Assembly: GCA_910578785.1 (NCBI GenBank)
Contig: CAJTSJ010000012.1
Span: 6,982 to 70,981 of the forward strand
Origin: an uncultured Muribaculum sp.
GTDB lineage: Bacteria > Bacteroidota > Bacteroidia > Bacteroidales > Muribaculaceae
Length of the DNA stretch: 64,000 nt
Direction: 5' to 3'
Part shown: positions 26,861 to 35,456 of the stretch, in pieces
How the letters are laid out: every line of letters starts with the position of its first letter
How positions within the stretch are numbered: position 1 is the stretch's first letter
Notes under the pieces: model-generated
The model's input: the letters and a program-made list of their open reading frames with translations, nothing else
What the model was told of the DNA's origin: nothing
Database searches by the model: none
Translations under genes and position numbers: made by a program

Positions 26861-28650
26861 TGTCGGAGCACACGTCGGTAGGAATTGAATATCTTGGACT
26901 TGGACACAAAACCCACATATTTCCCGTCTTCAACCACAGGAAGGTTCCAGGCCCCGGTGTCGTCAAATGTCTTCATCACTTTCTCCATAGTGTCGCCGAT
27001 TTCTATCATGGCCGGAGGCGAACTCATGAACTTCCTGACATACATCTTTTTATAAAGGTCCGGACGGAACATTATGTTTCGTATATCATCGAGCAAGACT
27101 ACACCGAGCAGAGTGCCCTCGTCGTTTACTACCGGAAACAGATTGCGGTTTGACTGCGAAATGACATCGACCATCTGCTTAAGGTTCATGTCGGGATGCA
27201 CTGTCTTGAAGTCGTTTTCTATCACACTGTTTATCTTCAGCAGACGCAGCACCGACTTATCTTTATGATGTGTCAGCAATTCGCCCCGCTTAGCCAGTCG
27301 GATGGCGTATATGCTGTATGGCTCGAATATCTTTATCGTGCCGTAGGATATAGTCGACACAATCAGCAGAGGCAGAAACAGCTCATATCCGCCTGTCAGC
27401 TCGGCGGTAAGGAATATGGCCATCAGGGGCGCATGCATCACACCGCTCATCACGCCGGCCATCCCCATCAGCGCGAAATTCTTGACAGACAAATCTATAC
27501 CCAATCCAAGGTGATTGAGCATGAACGCAAAGCAGAACCCAAGCATACAGCCTACGTGCAGAGCCGGGGCAAACGTTCCGCCCACACCGCCGGCACCGTT
27601 GGTCGACGACGTGGCAAACACCTTCATCAATGTCAGGGCCGCGACATACAGGGTAATCACCCATGCCGTATCACGATCTTTATAAAAGAGCGAACCGTTG
27701 AGCACCGAACCGGCATCGCCGTTAATCATAGATGTTATCACGTCGTAACCCTCACCGTAAAGAGGCGGGAAGAGGAATATAAGTCCGGCCAGGATGATGC
27801 CTCCGATAAGAGCCTTCTTCCATGGATTCTTTATCGATCCATAGAAGCTTTCCATCCTGTTTATAACCCTTATAAAGTATAGCGAAACGAGTCCGCACAG
27901 CACTCCGAGCACAAGCGCATAAGGTATTCTGACCGGGAGGAAAGTCTCGCTCTGCATGAAAAAGAACTGAGCGTCGAATCCCGTGAATATGTATGCCACG
28001 GTAGCCGCCGTAATCGACGATATCAGAAGAGGCATCACCGACACGGTGGTCAGGTCAATCATCAGAACCTCGAGCGTAAACAGCGCCCCCGCAAGCGGAG
28101 CCTTGAAGATGCCGGCCAGACCGCCTGCCGCACCGCATCCGACAAGTATCATCAACAGTCTCGGCGACAGACGGAACGCCTGTCCGATGTTGCTTCCGAT
28201 GGCGGCGCCGGTATACACTATCGGACCCTCGGCGCCGACCGATCCGCCGAAACCGATAGTTATTGACGAGGCCACTATCGACGTATAGCAGTTGTGGGGC
28301 TTCAATCGGCTCCTGTTCTGCGATATGGCATAAAGCACCCTCGTCACACCGTGGGAGATGTTGTCGCGCACTATATACCTGACGTAGCATGTCACTATAA
28401 ATATTCCTATAAACGGATATACCAGATACAGGTAGTTACTGCCGGTTATATCGATGTTGAGCAACAACGAACTGGAAATAAAATGAATGAGCCACTTGAA
28501 TATCAGGGAAGCGAAGCCGCAAAGCACACCGGTGATCAACGCGAGTATCAGCACGAAGTCCTTCTCCTTTATGTGCCTTTCGCGCCATAAAAGCAACTTC
28601 GTGAACCAGTTTCCGCCTATTAAAGAAAATTTATGTATTACCTTTCTCAT
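26845..28650 (-). CDS. ClC family chloride channel/transporter with C-terminal CBS pair
   Basis: A 601-residue ClC protein from ATG 28650; its start shares one base with the stop of the sugar transferase gene (TGATG). The pore keeps GFGGSVGAEGPIVYTG with gating Glu141, and LFTLEVLM again has Val (195) where ClcA has its proton Glu. Residues ~450-600 hold two CBS motifs (MVDVISQSNRNLFPVVND; EKVMKTFDDTGAWNLPVVED) that likely bind adenine nucleotides and adjust gating. It is the third gene of a tsaC-sugar transferase-ClC operon and faces the CBS-less paralogue tail to tail. Confidence 0.93.
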   Translation of the reverse strand: MRKVIHKFSLIGGNWFTKLLLWRERHIKEKDFVLILALITGVLCGFASLIFKWLIHFISSSLLLNIDITGSNYLYLVYPFIGIFIVTCYVRYIVRDNISHGVTRVLYAISQNRSRLKPHNCYTSIVASSITIGFGGSVGAEGPIVYTGAAIGSNIGQAFRLSPRLLMILVGCGAAGGLAGIFKAPLAGALFTLEVLMIDLTTVSVMPLLISSITAATVAYIFTGFDAQFFFMQSETFLPVRIPYALVLGVLCGLVSLYFIRVINRMESFYGSIKNPWKKALIGGIILAGLIFLFPPLYGEGYDVITSMINGDAGSVLNGSLFYKDRDTAWVITLYVAALTLMKVFATSSTNGAGGVGGTFAPALHVGCMLGFCFAFMLNHLGLGIDLSVKNFALMGMAGVMSGVMHAPLMAIFLTAELTGGYELFLPLLIVSTISYGTIKIFEPYSIYAIRLAKRGELLTHHKDKSVLRLLKINSVIENDFKTVHPDMNLKQMVDVISQSNRNLFPVVNDEGTLLGVVLLDDIRNIMFRPDLYKKMYVRKFMSSPPAMIEIGDTMEKVMKTFDDTGAWNLPVVEDGKYVGFVSKSKIFNSYRRVLRHYSED

Positions 28651-30074
28651 CAAATACCTTTTCCGGTTAACACCGTCTTGACGGTGTATATCATTATTTT
28701 CAAATCCATTATTATGGACACATTCTCCAGATAGAGCAAATCGTAGCGCAGACGTTCGAGCATACCGTCAATATTGCTTGCATAGCCATACTTGACCATT
28801 CCCAGCGACGTAAGGCCCGGACGCACCTGCTGAATCAACGTATAATACGGAGTGTGTCGCGTTATCTGCTCGATATAGTATTCGCGTTCGGGACGCGGAC
28901 CTACAAGCGACATGTCGCCTTTAAGCACATTCCAGAATTGGGGAAGCTCGTCAAGGCGATACTTGCGCAGGAAGTGACCGATCCGGGTCACTCGCGAATC
29001 GCTCACGGACGACAGCAACGGTATGCCGTTTGATTCGGCATCTGAACGCATCGATCTGAACTTATACAGTATGAACGGCATCTTGTGGATTCCTATCCGC
29101 TCCTGGCTGTAAATGACCGGCCCCGGAGAGTCGAGCCTGACAAGCACGGCGAGAACCACCATCAACGGCGACAGCAGAATCAGGGCGAATACCGACAGTA
29201 CGATATCCATAAGCCGCTTGATGTTTTTTGTACTGTTTGCGATGTTGGCATGAGCCATGTCGACCAAAGGCTCGCCGACGATATTGGATATACGCTTCTG
29301 GGCTGTCAGCATCGAATATAGGTCCGGTGCCATCAGAACCGGCCTACCGTATGGCAGCAGACGGTTTATCAGCTCAAGCGTAGCCTTAAAGCCGTTCTGA
29401 TGCGGAACTATCACGAAGCTACTGACATCAAGCGACTCGCACACCTCCGGAAACTGTTTCCGGCTGATGACGGGGACCCCGTCTATTTCGGCGATATCGG
29501 CAGGATAATCCTGGACATTGACAAAGCCGACAATCTTCATTCCCATCCACGGCTGTGCGTCGGCTATTCTACGCGCCATCGATACAGCTTTCTGCGTAGT
29601 ACCTATGACCAGCGTGTTTTTACACCACGCGCCTGTACGTATCTGCTTCGTGGCAACGGTCGTGATAATGAACCTCGATGTATAGACACATCCGAACATG
29701 ATTCCTATCAGCACCAGCAACGACAGATACGACTCGTAGCGGTCAGGGGTCAGGTCGTCGATCAGAGCGACGAAGAAAAATATGACCCCGCCTATGAAAA
29801 CCGAGATTATGGTGCTTCCAAGTTCTTCAAGACGCGACTTCAGGAACACAGTGTTGTAATATCCCGTAATCCAGTATATGCCCAGCATGACCAACGGCAC
29901 CAGAATCTGCTCGAGCTTGACGGGATAATACAAAAGATAGTCAGAGAGCGAATCGACACACTGGACATTGTTGATATGGTTATAACGATATATATTAAAC
30001 AAGAGTACGGCGATGTTCGTAGATATGAAATCGCCGGCCACATATATCAATTTATGTAGACTCTCTCTGCTCAA
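28650..30074 (-). CDS. Undecaprenyl-phosphate sugar phosphotransferase (WcaJ/WbaP-like)
   Basis: A 474-residue inner-membrane enzyme that moves a sugar-1-phosphate from a nucleotide sugar to the polyprenyl carrier, the first step of exopolysaccharide, capsule or O-chain units. It has four N-terminal helices, a Rossmann-like middle (NTLVIGTTQKAVSMARRIAD), a fifth hydrophobic segment, and the catalytic C-terminus with KRLMDIVLS, LYKFRSMRSDAE, KYRLDELPQFWNVLKGDMSL and VGPRPE. The only sensible start is TTG 30074, which overlaps the tsaC stop (TTGA); the first ATG is at residue 63, inside the membrane region. No other glycosyltransferase or export genes are nearby. Confidence 0.92.
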   Translation of the reverse strand: MSRESLHKLIYVAGDFISTNIAVLLFNIYRYNHINNVQCVDSLSDYLLYYPVKLEQILVPLVMLGIYWITGYYNTVFLKSRLEELGSTIISVFIGGVIFFFVALIDDLTPDRYESYLSLLVLIGIMFGCVYTSRFIITTVATKQIRTGAWCKNTLVIGTTQKAVSMARRIADAQPWMGMKIVGFVNVQDYPADIAEIDGVPVISRKQFPEVCESLDVSSFVIVPHQNGFKATLELINRLLPYGRPVLMAPDLYSMLTAQKRISNIVGEPLVDMAHANIANSTKNIKRLMDIVLSVFALILLSPLMVVLAVLVRLDSPGPVIYSQERIGIHKMPFILYKFRSMRSDAESNGIPLLSSVSDSRVTRIGHFLRKYRLDELPQFWNVLKGDMSLVGPRPEREYYIEQITRHTPYYTLIQQVRPGLTSLGMVKYGYASNIDGMLERLRYDLLYLENVSIIMDLKIMIYTVKTVLTGKGI

Positions 30075-30658
30075 GACCTGATAATTTGAATATTGCCATT
30101 TAAGTCTATCTTGACTATCCTTGAGGGCATGCTTTTGCCGGTATCGCCGCGCCTCGTGACAGCTACATAGTCGACCGCGTCCAGGATGTCGGAGGATATC
30201 TCACTGTAGACTGAGGGAGCGGGCATGCCGCTGACATTGGCCGATGTCGACACTATCGGACGACCGAACATCAGGCAAAGCGATTTGGAGAATGTTTCAG
30301 TTGTGACACGCATTCCTACACTGCCGTCGTCGGCAAGCAGATTCGGCGCCAGCCCTTTGCCTCCGTCGAGCACCATGGTCGTCGGGCGTTCGTCGGCCAT
30401 AAACTTATAGGCCTCGTCCGGAATCCTGCCAACATACTGTCCGAGCATGTCCAAAGAGCCCACGAGAACTATCAGGGCCTTGCTGTCGGAACGATGTTTG
30501 ATGTCGTAGACACGCCGCACGGCTTCGGGATCGGTGGCATCGCAGCCTATACCCCACACCGTGTCGGTGGGATACAAAATGACCTCACCACGCTCCAACG
30601 CTTCGCATGCAAGACGCAAATCTTTTTCCACAATATCAAGATTGTTTTGACACTCCAT
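30071..30658 (-). CDS. tsaC: L-threonylcarbamoyladenylate synthase (TsaC/Sua5 domain)
   Basis: Makes threonylcarbamoyl-AMP from Thr, bicarbonate and ATP for the t6A37 modification of ANN-decoding tRNAs. The start is ATG 30658 (MECQNNLDIV), 20 bases from the promoter; longer in-frame readings would include the promoter. The 195-residue protein is TsaC-length, without the extra Sua5 domain. It keeps the YrdC fingerprint ILYPTDTVWGIGCD, Lys54-x-Arg56 (KHR) and Ser139-x-Asn141 (STSANVSG). It leads an operon with the sugar transferase and a ClC gene, joined by overlapping stop/start codons. A second YrdC-fold gene at 36507 lacks these residues. Confidence 0.93.
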   Translation of the reverse strand: MECQNNLDIVEKDLRLACEALERGEVILYPTDTVWGIGCDATDPEAVRRVYDIKHRSDSKALIVLVGSLDMLGQYVGRIPDEAYKFMADERPTTMVLDGGKGLAPNLLADDGSVGMRVTTETFSKSLCLMFGRPIVSTSANVSGMPAPSVYSEISSDILDAVDYVAVTRRGDTGKSMPSRIVKIDLNGNIQIIRS

Positions 30659-30677
30659 AGAGTCTGTTAATTTACTA

Positions 30678-30685
30678 CAAAGATA
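30678..30685 (-). promoter_or_regulatory. Bacteroidetes -7 box upstream of tsaC
   Basis: Minus-strand TATCTTTG, 19 bases before ATG 30658. The -33 region is not clear. Predicted leader about 12 bases, which supports the chosen start. Confidence 0.55.
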
Positions 30686-30780
30686 ATGTTTGGTTAGGAG
30701 ATTACGAAATTTAAGCGGCGTTAAATATTTTTGTGCTTGCTCTACAGGCGCTATAATATGAAAATTCGGCAGAATATGCG

Positions 30781-30788
30781 TAACTTTG
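30781..30788 (+). promoter_or_regulatory. Bacteroidetes -7 box upstream of uvrA
   Basis: TAACTTTG, 23 bases before ATG 30812. No TTTG at the 20-bp spacing. It shares a 153-base divergent gap with the tsaC promoter. Confidence 0.55.
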
Positions 30789-30811
30789 CAAGTTAATAAT
30801 TTTTGGGACAC

Positions 30812-33610
30812 ATGTCAGACAATATATATGTAAAAGGTGCGAGGGTCAACAATCTGAAGAACATAGAAGTAGAAATTCCCCGCAACCGGCTTGTTGTTAT
30901 AACCGGAGTCTCCGGGTCCGGAAAGTCGTCGCTCGCTTTCGACACGCTGTATGCCGAAGGACAGCGTCGCTACGTCGAAAGCCTGTCGGCCTACGCCCGA
31001 CAGTTTTTGGGCAAGATGGCAAAACCGGAAGTTGATTTCATCAAAGGCCTTCCGCCGGCCATAGCCATTCAGCAGAAAGTCAACACCCGCAATCCGCGCT
31101 CGACAGTAGGAACGTCAACCGAGATTTATGACTATCTTCGTCTGCTGTTCGGACGAATCGGCAAGACATATTCACCCGTAAGCGGTGTGCGAGTGAAGAA
31201 GCATACCGTGGAGGATGTCCTGTCAACAGCCAAAAGCTATCCCGAAGGCACACGCATGGCCGTGACAGCGCCCATAAGTCTTCCTGACAAACGCCAGTTC
31301 AAAACTCAGCTCGAAGTATTGCTCAAAGGGGGCTATTCACGCGTGATGAAAGACGGAACCGAATTTGTCAACATCGAAGACCTCCTTGCCGACGACAAAT
31401 TAAAGAATTCAGCTGAAGGCTACGAACTGCTCATAGACCGTCTGGCCGTCAGCCATGAAGGAGACGAGCTGAGCCGTCTGGCCGATTCCGCCGAAACGGC
31501 ATTTTTCGAAGGCCACGACAAGATGAGCCTGCTTGTGTGGGGAACCGACGGCATACACCGCCACGACTTTTCAAAACGGTTTGAAGCCGACGGAATCATA
31601 TTTCAGGAGCCGTCCGACCTCATGTTCAACTTCAACAATCCCTACGGAGCATGCCCCACTTGCGAGGGTTTCGGGAAGACGATAGGCATCGACCCAAATC
31701 TTGTTGTGCCCGACCCGTCGCTGTCGGTATATGACGACGCAGTGGTGTGCTGGCGTGGCGAAAAGATGAGCGAGTGGAAGCGCGAACTTATCCGGATAGC
31801 TCCTATGGCCGGGTTCTCCATCCACAAACCCTACTGCGAGCTGACTCAAAAGGAACTTGACATACTCTGGCACGGACATGGCATGTTCGGAGGCATTGAC
31901 GGATTCTTCAGAATGGTCGACGAAAACCAATATAAGATTCAGTACCGGGTCATGAAGTCGCGATATAGGGGCAAGACCGTATGCCCCGACTGCCACGGCA
32001 CACGCCTGCGCAAAGAAGCCGACTACGTTAAAATAAATGGACGCACCATATCCGAACTCGTCAGAATGCCAATCGCGGAACTCAGACAATGGTTTTTAGA
32101 GCTGGACCTCGACGAGCGCGACACCAAAGTCTCCCAACGGCTCATAACCGAAATAAACAACCGCATAGGATTCCTGTGTGATGTCGGCCTCGGCTATCTT
32201 ACCCTCGACCGAATGTCGTCGACACTTTCGGGTGGAGAAAGCCAGCGAATCAATCTGGCCACTTCGCTGGGAAGCAGCCTTGTCGGTTCGCTTTACATAC
32301 TCGACGAACCGAGCATCGGACTGCATTCACGCGACACGCAGAAACTCATCGGCGTACTACGCAAATTGCAGCAGATAGGCAACACCGTGGTCATCGTGGA
32401 GCACGACGAGGAAATCATGCGCGCGGCCGACTACCTGATCGATGTCGGCAAGGATGCCGGCCGTCATGGAGGCAACATCATATTCAGCGGCGATATGGAA
32501 AACCTGCCCAAGGATACCGAATCATACACAGTGCGCTACCTAAACGGCGACCTGTCGATTGACGTACCGCAACGCAGGCGCAAGTGGCGTGACTACGTGG
32601 AAATCGCGGGGGCGCGCGAACACAATCTCAAGAACATCGACGTTAAGTTTCCGCTGGGAGTTATGACCGTGGTCACGGGAGTGTCGGGTTCAGGAAAATC
32701 AACCCTGGTGCGTGACATTCTTTATCGTGCACTTGTACGCCACTTAGGCGAAGCCGGCGATGCGCCCGGACTGCACAAGAACCTGCGCGGCGACCTGAGC
32801 CGCATCTCTGCAGTGGAGTTTGTAGACCAGGACCCCATAGGCAAATCGTCGCGAAGCAATGCCGCCACCTATCTTAAAGCGTTCGACGAAATCCGCAAAC
32901 TGTTTGCCGAACAGCAGGGAGCCAAACAGATGGGCTTCACTCCGGGATATTTTTCGTTCAACTCCGAAGGCGGACGTTGCGAAGAATGCAAAGGCGAAGG
33001 CACCATAACCATTGAGATGCAGTTCATGGCAGACATCGTAATACCTTGCGAGGCATGTCACGGACAGCGCTATAAACGGGATGTGCTGGAAATAAAGTTC
33101 CGCGACAAAAACATCAACGACGTGCTCAACATGACTGTCAACCAGGCGATTGAATTCTTCAGTGAATCATCCGATTCGACATCGAAGAAGATTGTGCGCC
33201 GCCTGCAGCCGCTCAAAGATGTCGGTCTCGGCTACATCAAGCTCGGACAGTCATCGTCGACTTTGTCGGGAGGCGAAAACCAGCGTGTCAAACTTGCCTA
33301 CTTCCTCGCACAGGAAAAGCCGCAACCAACCATGTTCATATTCGACGAACCGACCACCGGATTGCATCTTAACGACATCAACACGCTTATGGACAGCTTC
33401 AACCGACTGATAGCGCAAGGCCATACCGTCGTAATCATAGAGCACAATCTTGATGTTATAAAGTGCGCAGACCACGTAATAGACATAGGTCCGGAAGGAG
33501 GTGACAAGGGCGGCAATGTAGTCATAGCCGGCACTCCGGAAGAAGTGGCGGCATGCCGGGAAAGCTATACGGGACGTTACCTGAAAGAGAAATTACAATC
33601 AATGGATTGA
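30812..33610 (+). CDS. uvrA: UvrABC excinuclease subunit A
   Basis: Damage-recognition ATPase of nucleotide excision repair. The start is ATG 30812 ([18 protein letters not shown]), not the TTG three codons earlier. The 932-residue protein has two ABC modules: Walker [11 protein letters not shown] near the N-terminus and [10 protein letters not shown] in the second half; signatures [13 protein letters not shown] and [13 protein letters not shown]; and Walker [13 protein letters not shown] and [12 protein letters not shown]. Zinc-binding Cys groups are CPTCEGFG with CPDCHGTR and CEECKGEG with CEACHGQR. No uvrB is near. Confidence 0.98.
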   Translation: MSDNIYVKGARVNNLKNIEVEIPRNRLVVITGVSGSGKSSLAFDTLYAEGQRRYVESLSAYARQFLGKMAKPEVDFIKGLPPAIAIQQKVNTRNPRSTVGTSTEIYDYLRLLFGRIGKTYSPVSGVRVKKHTVEDVLSTAKSYPEGTRMAVTAPISLPDKRQFKTQLEVLLKGGYSRVMKDGTEFVNIEDLLADDKLKNSAEGYELLIDRLAVSHEGDELSRLADSAETAFFEGHDKMSLLVWGTDGIHRHDFSKRFEADGIIFQEPSDLMFNFNNPYGACPTCEGFGKTIGIDPNLVVPDPSLSVYDDAVVCWRGEKMSEWKRELIRIAPMAGFSIHKPYCELTQKELDILWHGHGMFGGIDGFFRMVDENQYKIQYRVMKSRYRGKTVCPDCHGTRLRKEADYVKINGRTISELVRMPIAELRQWFLELDLDERDTKVSQRLITEINNRIGFLCDVGLGYLTLDRMSSTLSGGESQRINLATSLGSSLVGSLYILDEPSIGLHSRDTQKLIGVLRKLQQIGNTVVIVEHDEEIMRAADYLIDVGKDAGRHGGNIIFSGDMENLPKDTESYTVRYLNGDLSIDVPQRRRKWRDYVEIAGAREHNLKNIDVKFPLGVMTVVTGVSGSGKSTLVRDILYRALVRHLGEAGDAPGLHKNLRGDLSRISAVEFVDQDPIGKSSRSNAATYLKAFDEIRKLFAEQQGAKQMGFTPGYFSFNSEGGRCEECKGEGTITIEMQFMADIVIPCEACHGQRYKRDVLEIKFRDKNINDVLNMTVNQAIEFFSESSDSTSKKIVRRLQPLKDVGLGYIKLGQSSSTLSGGENQRVKLAYFLAQEKPQPTMFIFDEPTTGLHLNDINTLMDSFNRLIAQGHTVVIIEHNLDVIKCADHVIDIGPEGGDKGGNVVIAGTPEEVAACRESYTGRYLKEKLQSMD

Positions 33611-33674
33611 ACTTCGTTTTGTGTTAATTTATTGTTAAATGTCGATGATGTCTTAAACTTCATTCCGTAAGCAA

Positions 33675-33687
33675 TGTCATAATGACA
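33675..33687. promoter_or_regulatory. 13-bp palindrome upstream of the DUF4890 gene
   Basis: TGTCAT-A-ATGACA is a perfect inverted repeat 35 bases before ATG 33722, in a 111-base gap with no recognisable -7 box. It could be an operator; this is inference from symmetry and position only. Confidence 0.35.
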
Positions 33688-33721
33688 GACTAATTCATTA
33701 ACAACTTAACAACAAATTCTT

Positions 33722-34309
33722 ATGAAGAAACAATTTTTGAGCTTCGTTGTACTTGGCATGTCACTTTTCTCCTTATCGGCTTCAGCACAGCATCATCACG
33801 GCGCAATGCACCAACGCGCACAGCAACCGGCCACTGAATGTTGCGTAAAACCGGAATGCACAAACAACAACGGAGCTTGCTCGCCCGCGGAATGTTGCCC
33901 CGGCTTTGAAGGTCTCAACCTCACTGCGGAACAGCAGGCTAAGCTGAAAGCGCTTCGCGAAAAGTCGGGAGCACAGCGTCAGGAAAAAGCCAAAGCCGGT
34001 AAAGAAGCCCGAAAAGACCGCCGCGCGCAGTCTGATTCAGTCAGACGTGCCGATCAACGCGACTATCTTAACGGAGTAAAGGAAATACTTACACCTGAAC
34101 AATACGTACAGTTCCTCGAAAACATGGTGGTCAACGGACGGCCCGGTCATGGTCGCCCCAACCCACGCGAAATGCGCCAGAGTCCACGCTGTCAAGGTCC
34201 ACGCCACGACGGTGCCGTACAGCAGAAAAAGATTAAACGCTCCGACAATTCTGTTGTTATAAGCGGTTCCGGCAAAAAAGCTGAAAAGGCTGTAAAAACA
34301 GAAAAATAA
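33722..34309 (+). CDS. Secreted Cys/His-rich DUF4890-like protein
   Basis: A 195-residue protein with a signal peptide (cleavage after ASAQ or just before). Directly after it come HHH, then six Cys in two CC pairs and two singles within ~25 residues (ECCVKPEC, ACSPAECC). Next is LNLTAEQQAKLKALREK, followed by a charged helix rich in Lys, Arg and Gln and a second helix EILTPEQYVQFLEN; this helical part resembles DUF4890 and, loosely, the LTxxQ motifs of periplasmic Spy/CpxP chaperones. The tail is very basic. The His/Cys cluster suggests metal binding or a redox role, but no function is known. A palindrome lies in the promoter region. Confidence 0.75.
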   Translation: MKKQFLSFVVLGMSLFSLSASAQHHHGAMHQRAQQPATECCVKPECTNNNGACSPAECCPGFEGLNLTAEQQAKLKALREKSGAQRQEKAKAGKEARKDRRAQSDSVRRADQRDYLNGVKEILTPEQYVQFLENMVVNGRPGHGRPNPREMRQSPRCQGPRHDGAVQQKKIKRSDNSVVISGSGKKAEKAVKTEK

Positions 34310-34374
34310 CCGATTGAACCAAATGCTTCACAGCCTCGTTTTATTATTGATTTGTTAACTAAATACATAAAACT

Positions 34375-34782
34375 ATGGCTTACAAAATAGCAGAAATTGA
34401 AGGAATAGGCAATGCTTACGCTGAAAAGCTGGAAGCAGTTGATGTTAAGACTACTGACGACCTGCTTCGTCGCGCCGCCACCAAGAAAGGCCGCGAACAG
34501 CTTGCAGAAGAGGCCGGTATAAGCGAAAAGCTTATATTGAAATGGGCCAACCATGCCGACTTGTTCCGTATCAAAGGAATAGCCGGACAGTTTGCCGAAC
34601 TACTTGAGGCAGCCGGAGTAGACACCGTAAAGGAATTCCGCCACCGTGTAGCCGCAAATCTTCAACCTAAGCTGGTCGAAGTCAACAACGAAAAGAATCT
34701 ATGCAACCGTGTGCCGTCAGTCAGCGAACTCGAACGAATGATAGCCCAGGCAAAAGAGATGGAGCCGGCCATCAGCTACTAA
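34375..34782 (+). CDS. DUF4332 helix-hairpin-helix protein
   Basis: A 135-residue cytoplasmic protein made of two helix-hairpin-helix-like units: IAEIEGIGNAYAEKLEAVDV and LFRIKGIAGQFAELLEAAGV, each followed by a helical segment (TTDDLLRRAATKKGREQLAE; TVKEFRHRVAANLQPKLVEV). This is the DUF4332 layout. Such motifs usually contact nucleic acid backbones, but no activity is known for this family. It follows the DUF4890 gene by 65 bases on the same strand, and a terminator hairpin follows it. Confidence 0.87.
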   Translation: MAYKIAEIEGIGNAYAEKLEAVDVKTTDDLLRRAATKKGREQLAEEAGISEKLILKWANHADLFRIKGIAGQFAELLEAAGVDTVKEFRHRVAANLQPKLVEVNNEKNLCNRVPSVSELERMIAQAKEMEPAISY

Positions 34783-34821
34783 GCTTGACGTAAGTTGCCG
34801 GAATAAACATAAACAATATAA

Positions 34822-34862
34822 AAGCCTTTACAGACACCCGTTATGAATGTCCGTAAAGGCTT
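34822..34862. terminator. Hairpin terminator between DUF4332 and thioredoxin genes
   Basis: A 10-bp stem (AAGCCTTTAC with GTAAAGGCTT) continues with 4 more pairs past one mismatch. On the minus strand the mismatch becomes a G-U pair and the stem is followed by TTTTATATTG. Being between convergent genes it may serve both. Confidence 0.75.
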
Positions 34863-34881
34863 ATGTTCTTAAACCCGCCGA

Positions 34882-35367
34882 TTAACGCGGCGCATTCTGC
34901 GGTGCGGCGTTAGGGTCGGGCATGATTGACTGAACCGCGCCTTCAAGTTCCTCCTCGGTCATAAAACCGATGTTGCGGTCGATGACTCCCTGCTGGTTGA
35001 CAAACAGAAGTGTCGGCACAGACTCTACGCCATACTGGCGCGCAAGCTGCGGAGCCTTGTCAATGTCAACGTAAATAAACTTTACCTTGCCGTGATATTT
35101 ACGGGCGACCTTATCGAATATGGGATGCAACTGCTTGCAGGGCGGACACCATGAGGCTGAAAAGTCTACAACCACCGGCATCGGAATAACACCCTCAAAC
35201 TCAAGAATGTCATTTTCTCCCAACTCAATCGGAGCTCCGGCCGCTTCGTCGACAGCCTCGGCTGTGGCCTCGGCCTCCTTTACTTCCTTAGAGGTGGAAT
35301 TGCCGCATGATGTGACTCCAATCAGAGCTATAGCCATGGCAACCGCACCAATCAAATTTTTCTTCAT
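34882..35367 (-). CDS. Thioredoxin-fold lipoprotein
   Basis: The start is ATG 35367, giving 161 residues with a lipobox ending at Cys21 (GVTSC). A Glu/Ala-rich linker (~28-48) leads into a thioredoxin domain with active site WCPPC (Cys74, Cys77) and the cis-Pro in VESVPTLLFV. WCPPC and membrane anchoring suggest a periplasm-facing reductant or oxidant for exported proteins, rather than the cytoplasmic WCGPC thioredoxin. It lies downstream of mdh on the same strand, after a likely terminator. No -7 box was found for it. Confidence 0.9.
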   Translation of the reverse strand: MKKNLIGAVAMAIALIGVTSCGNSTSKEVKEAEATAEAVDEAAGAPIELGENDILEFEGVIPMPVVVDFSASWCPPCKQLHPIFDKVARKYHGKVKFIYVDIDKAPQLARQYGVESVPTLLFVNQQGVIDRNIGFMTEEELEGAVQSIMPDPNAAPQNAPR

Positions 35368-35394
35368 AATCAATAGTTTTTTATAAAACAGGGA

Positions 35395-35427
35395 CAAGGT
35401 GTTCCCTCATTGTGAAGAAACACCTTG
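35395..35427 (-). terminator. Terminator after mdh
   Basis: A 9-bp stem (CAAGGTGTT at 35395-35403 with AACACCTTG at 35419-35427) and a 15-base loop. On the minus strand it is followed by TCCCTGTTTTAT, a weak T tract, so some read-through to the thioredoxin gene is possible. Confidence 0.6.
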
Positions 35428-35456
35428 CAGATAAGTTTAGTTCAATACCATTCGTA

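Noticed and set aside
30659..30811. Longer TsaC starting at 30811
   Set aside because: The extra 51 codons contain the tsaC -7 box, the divergent uvrA -7 box and no homology.
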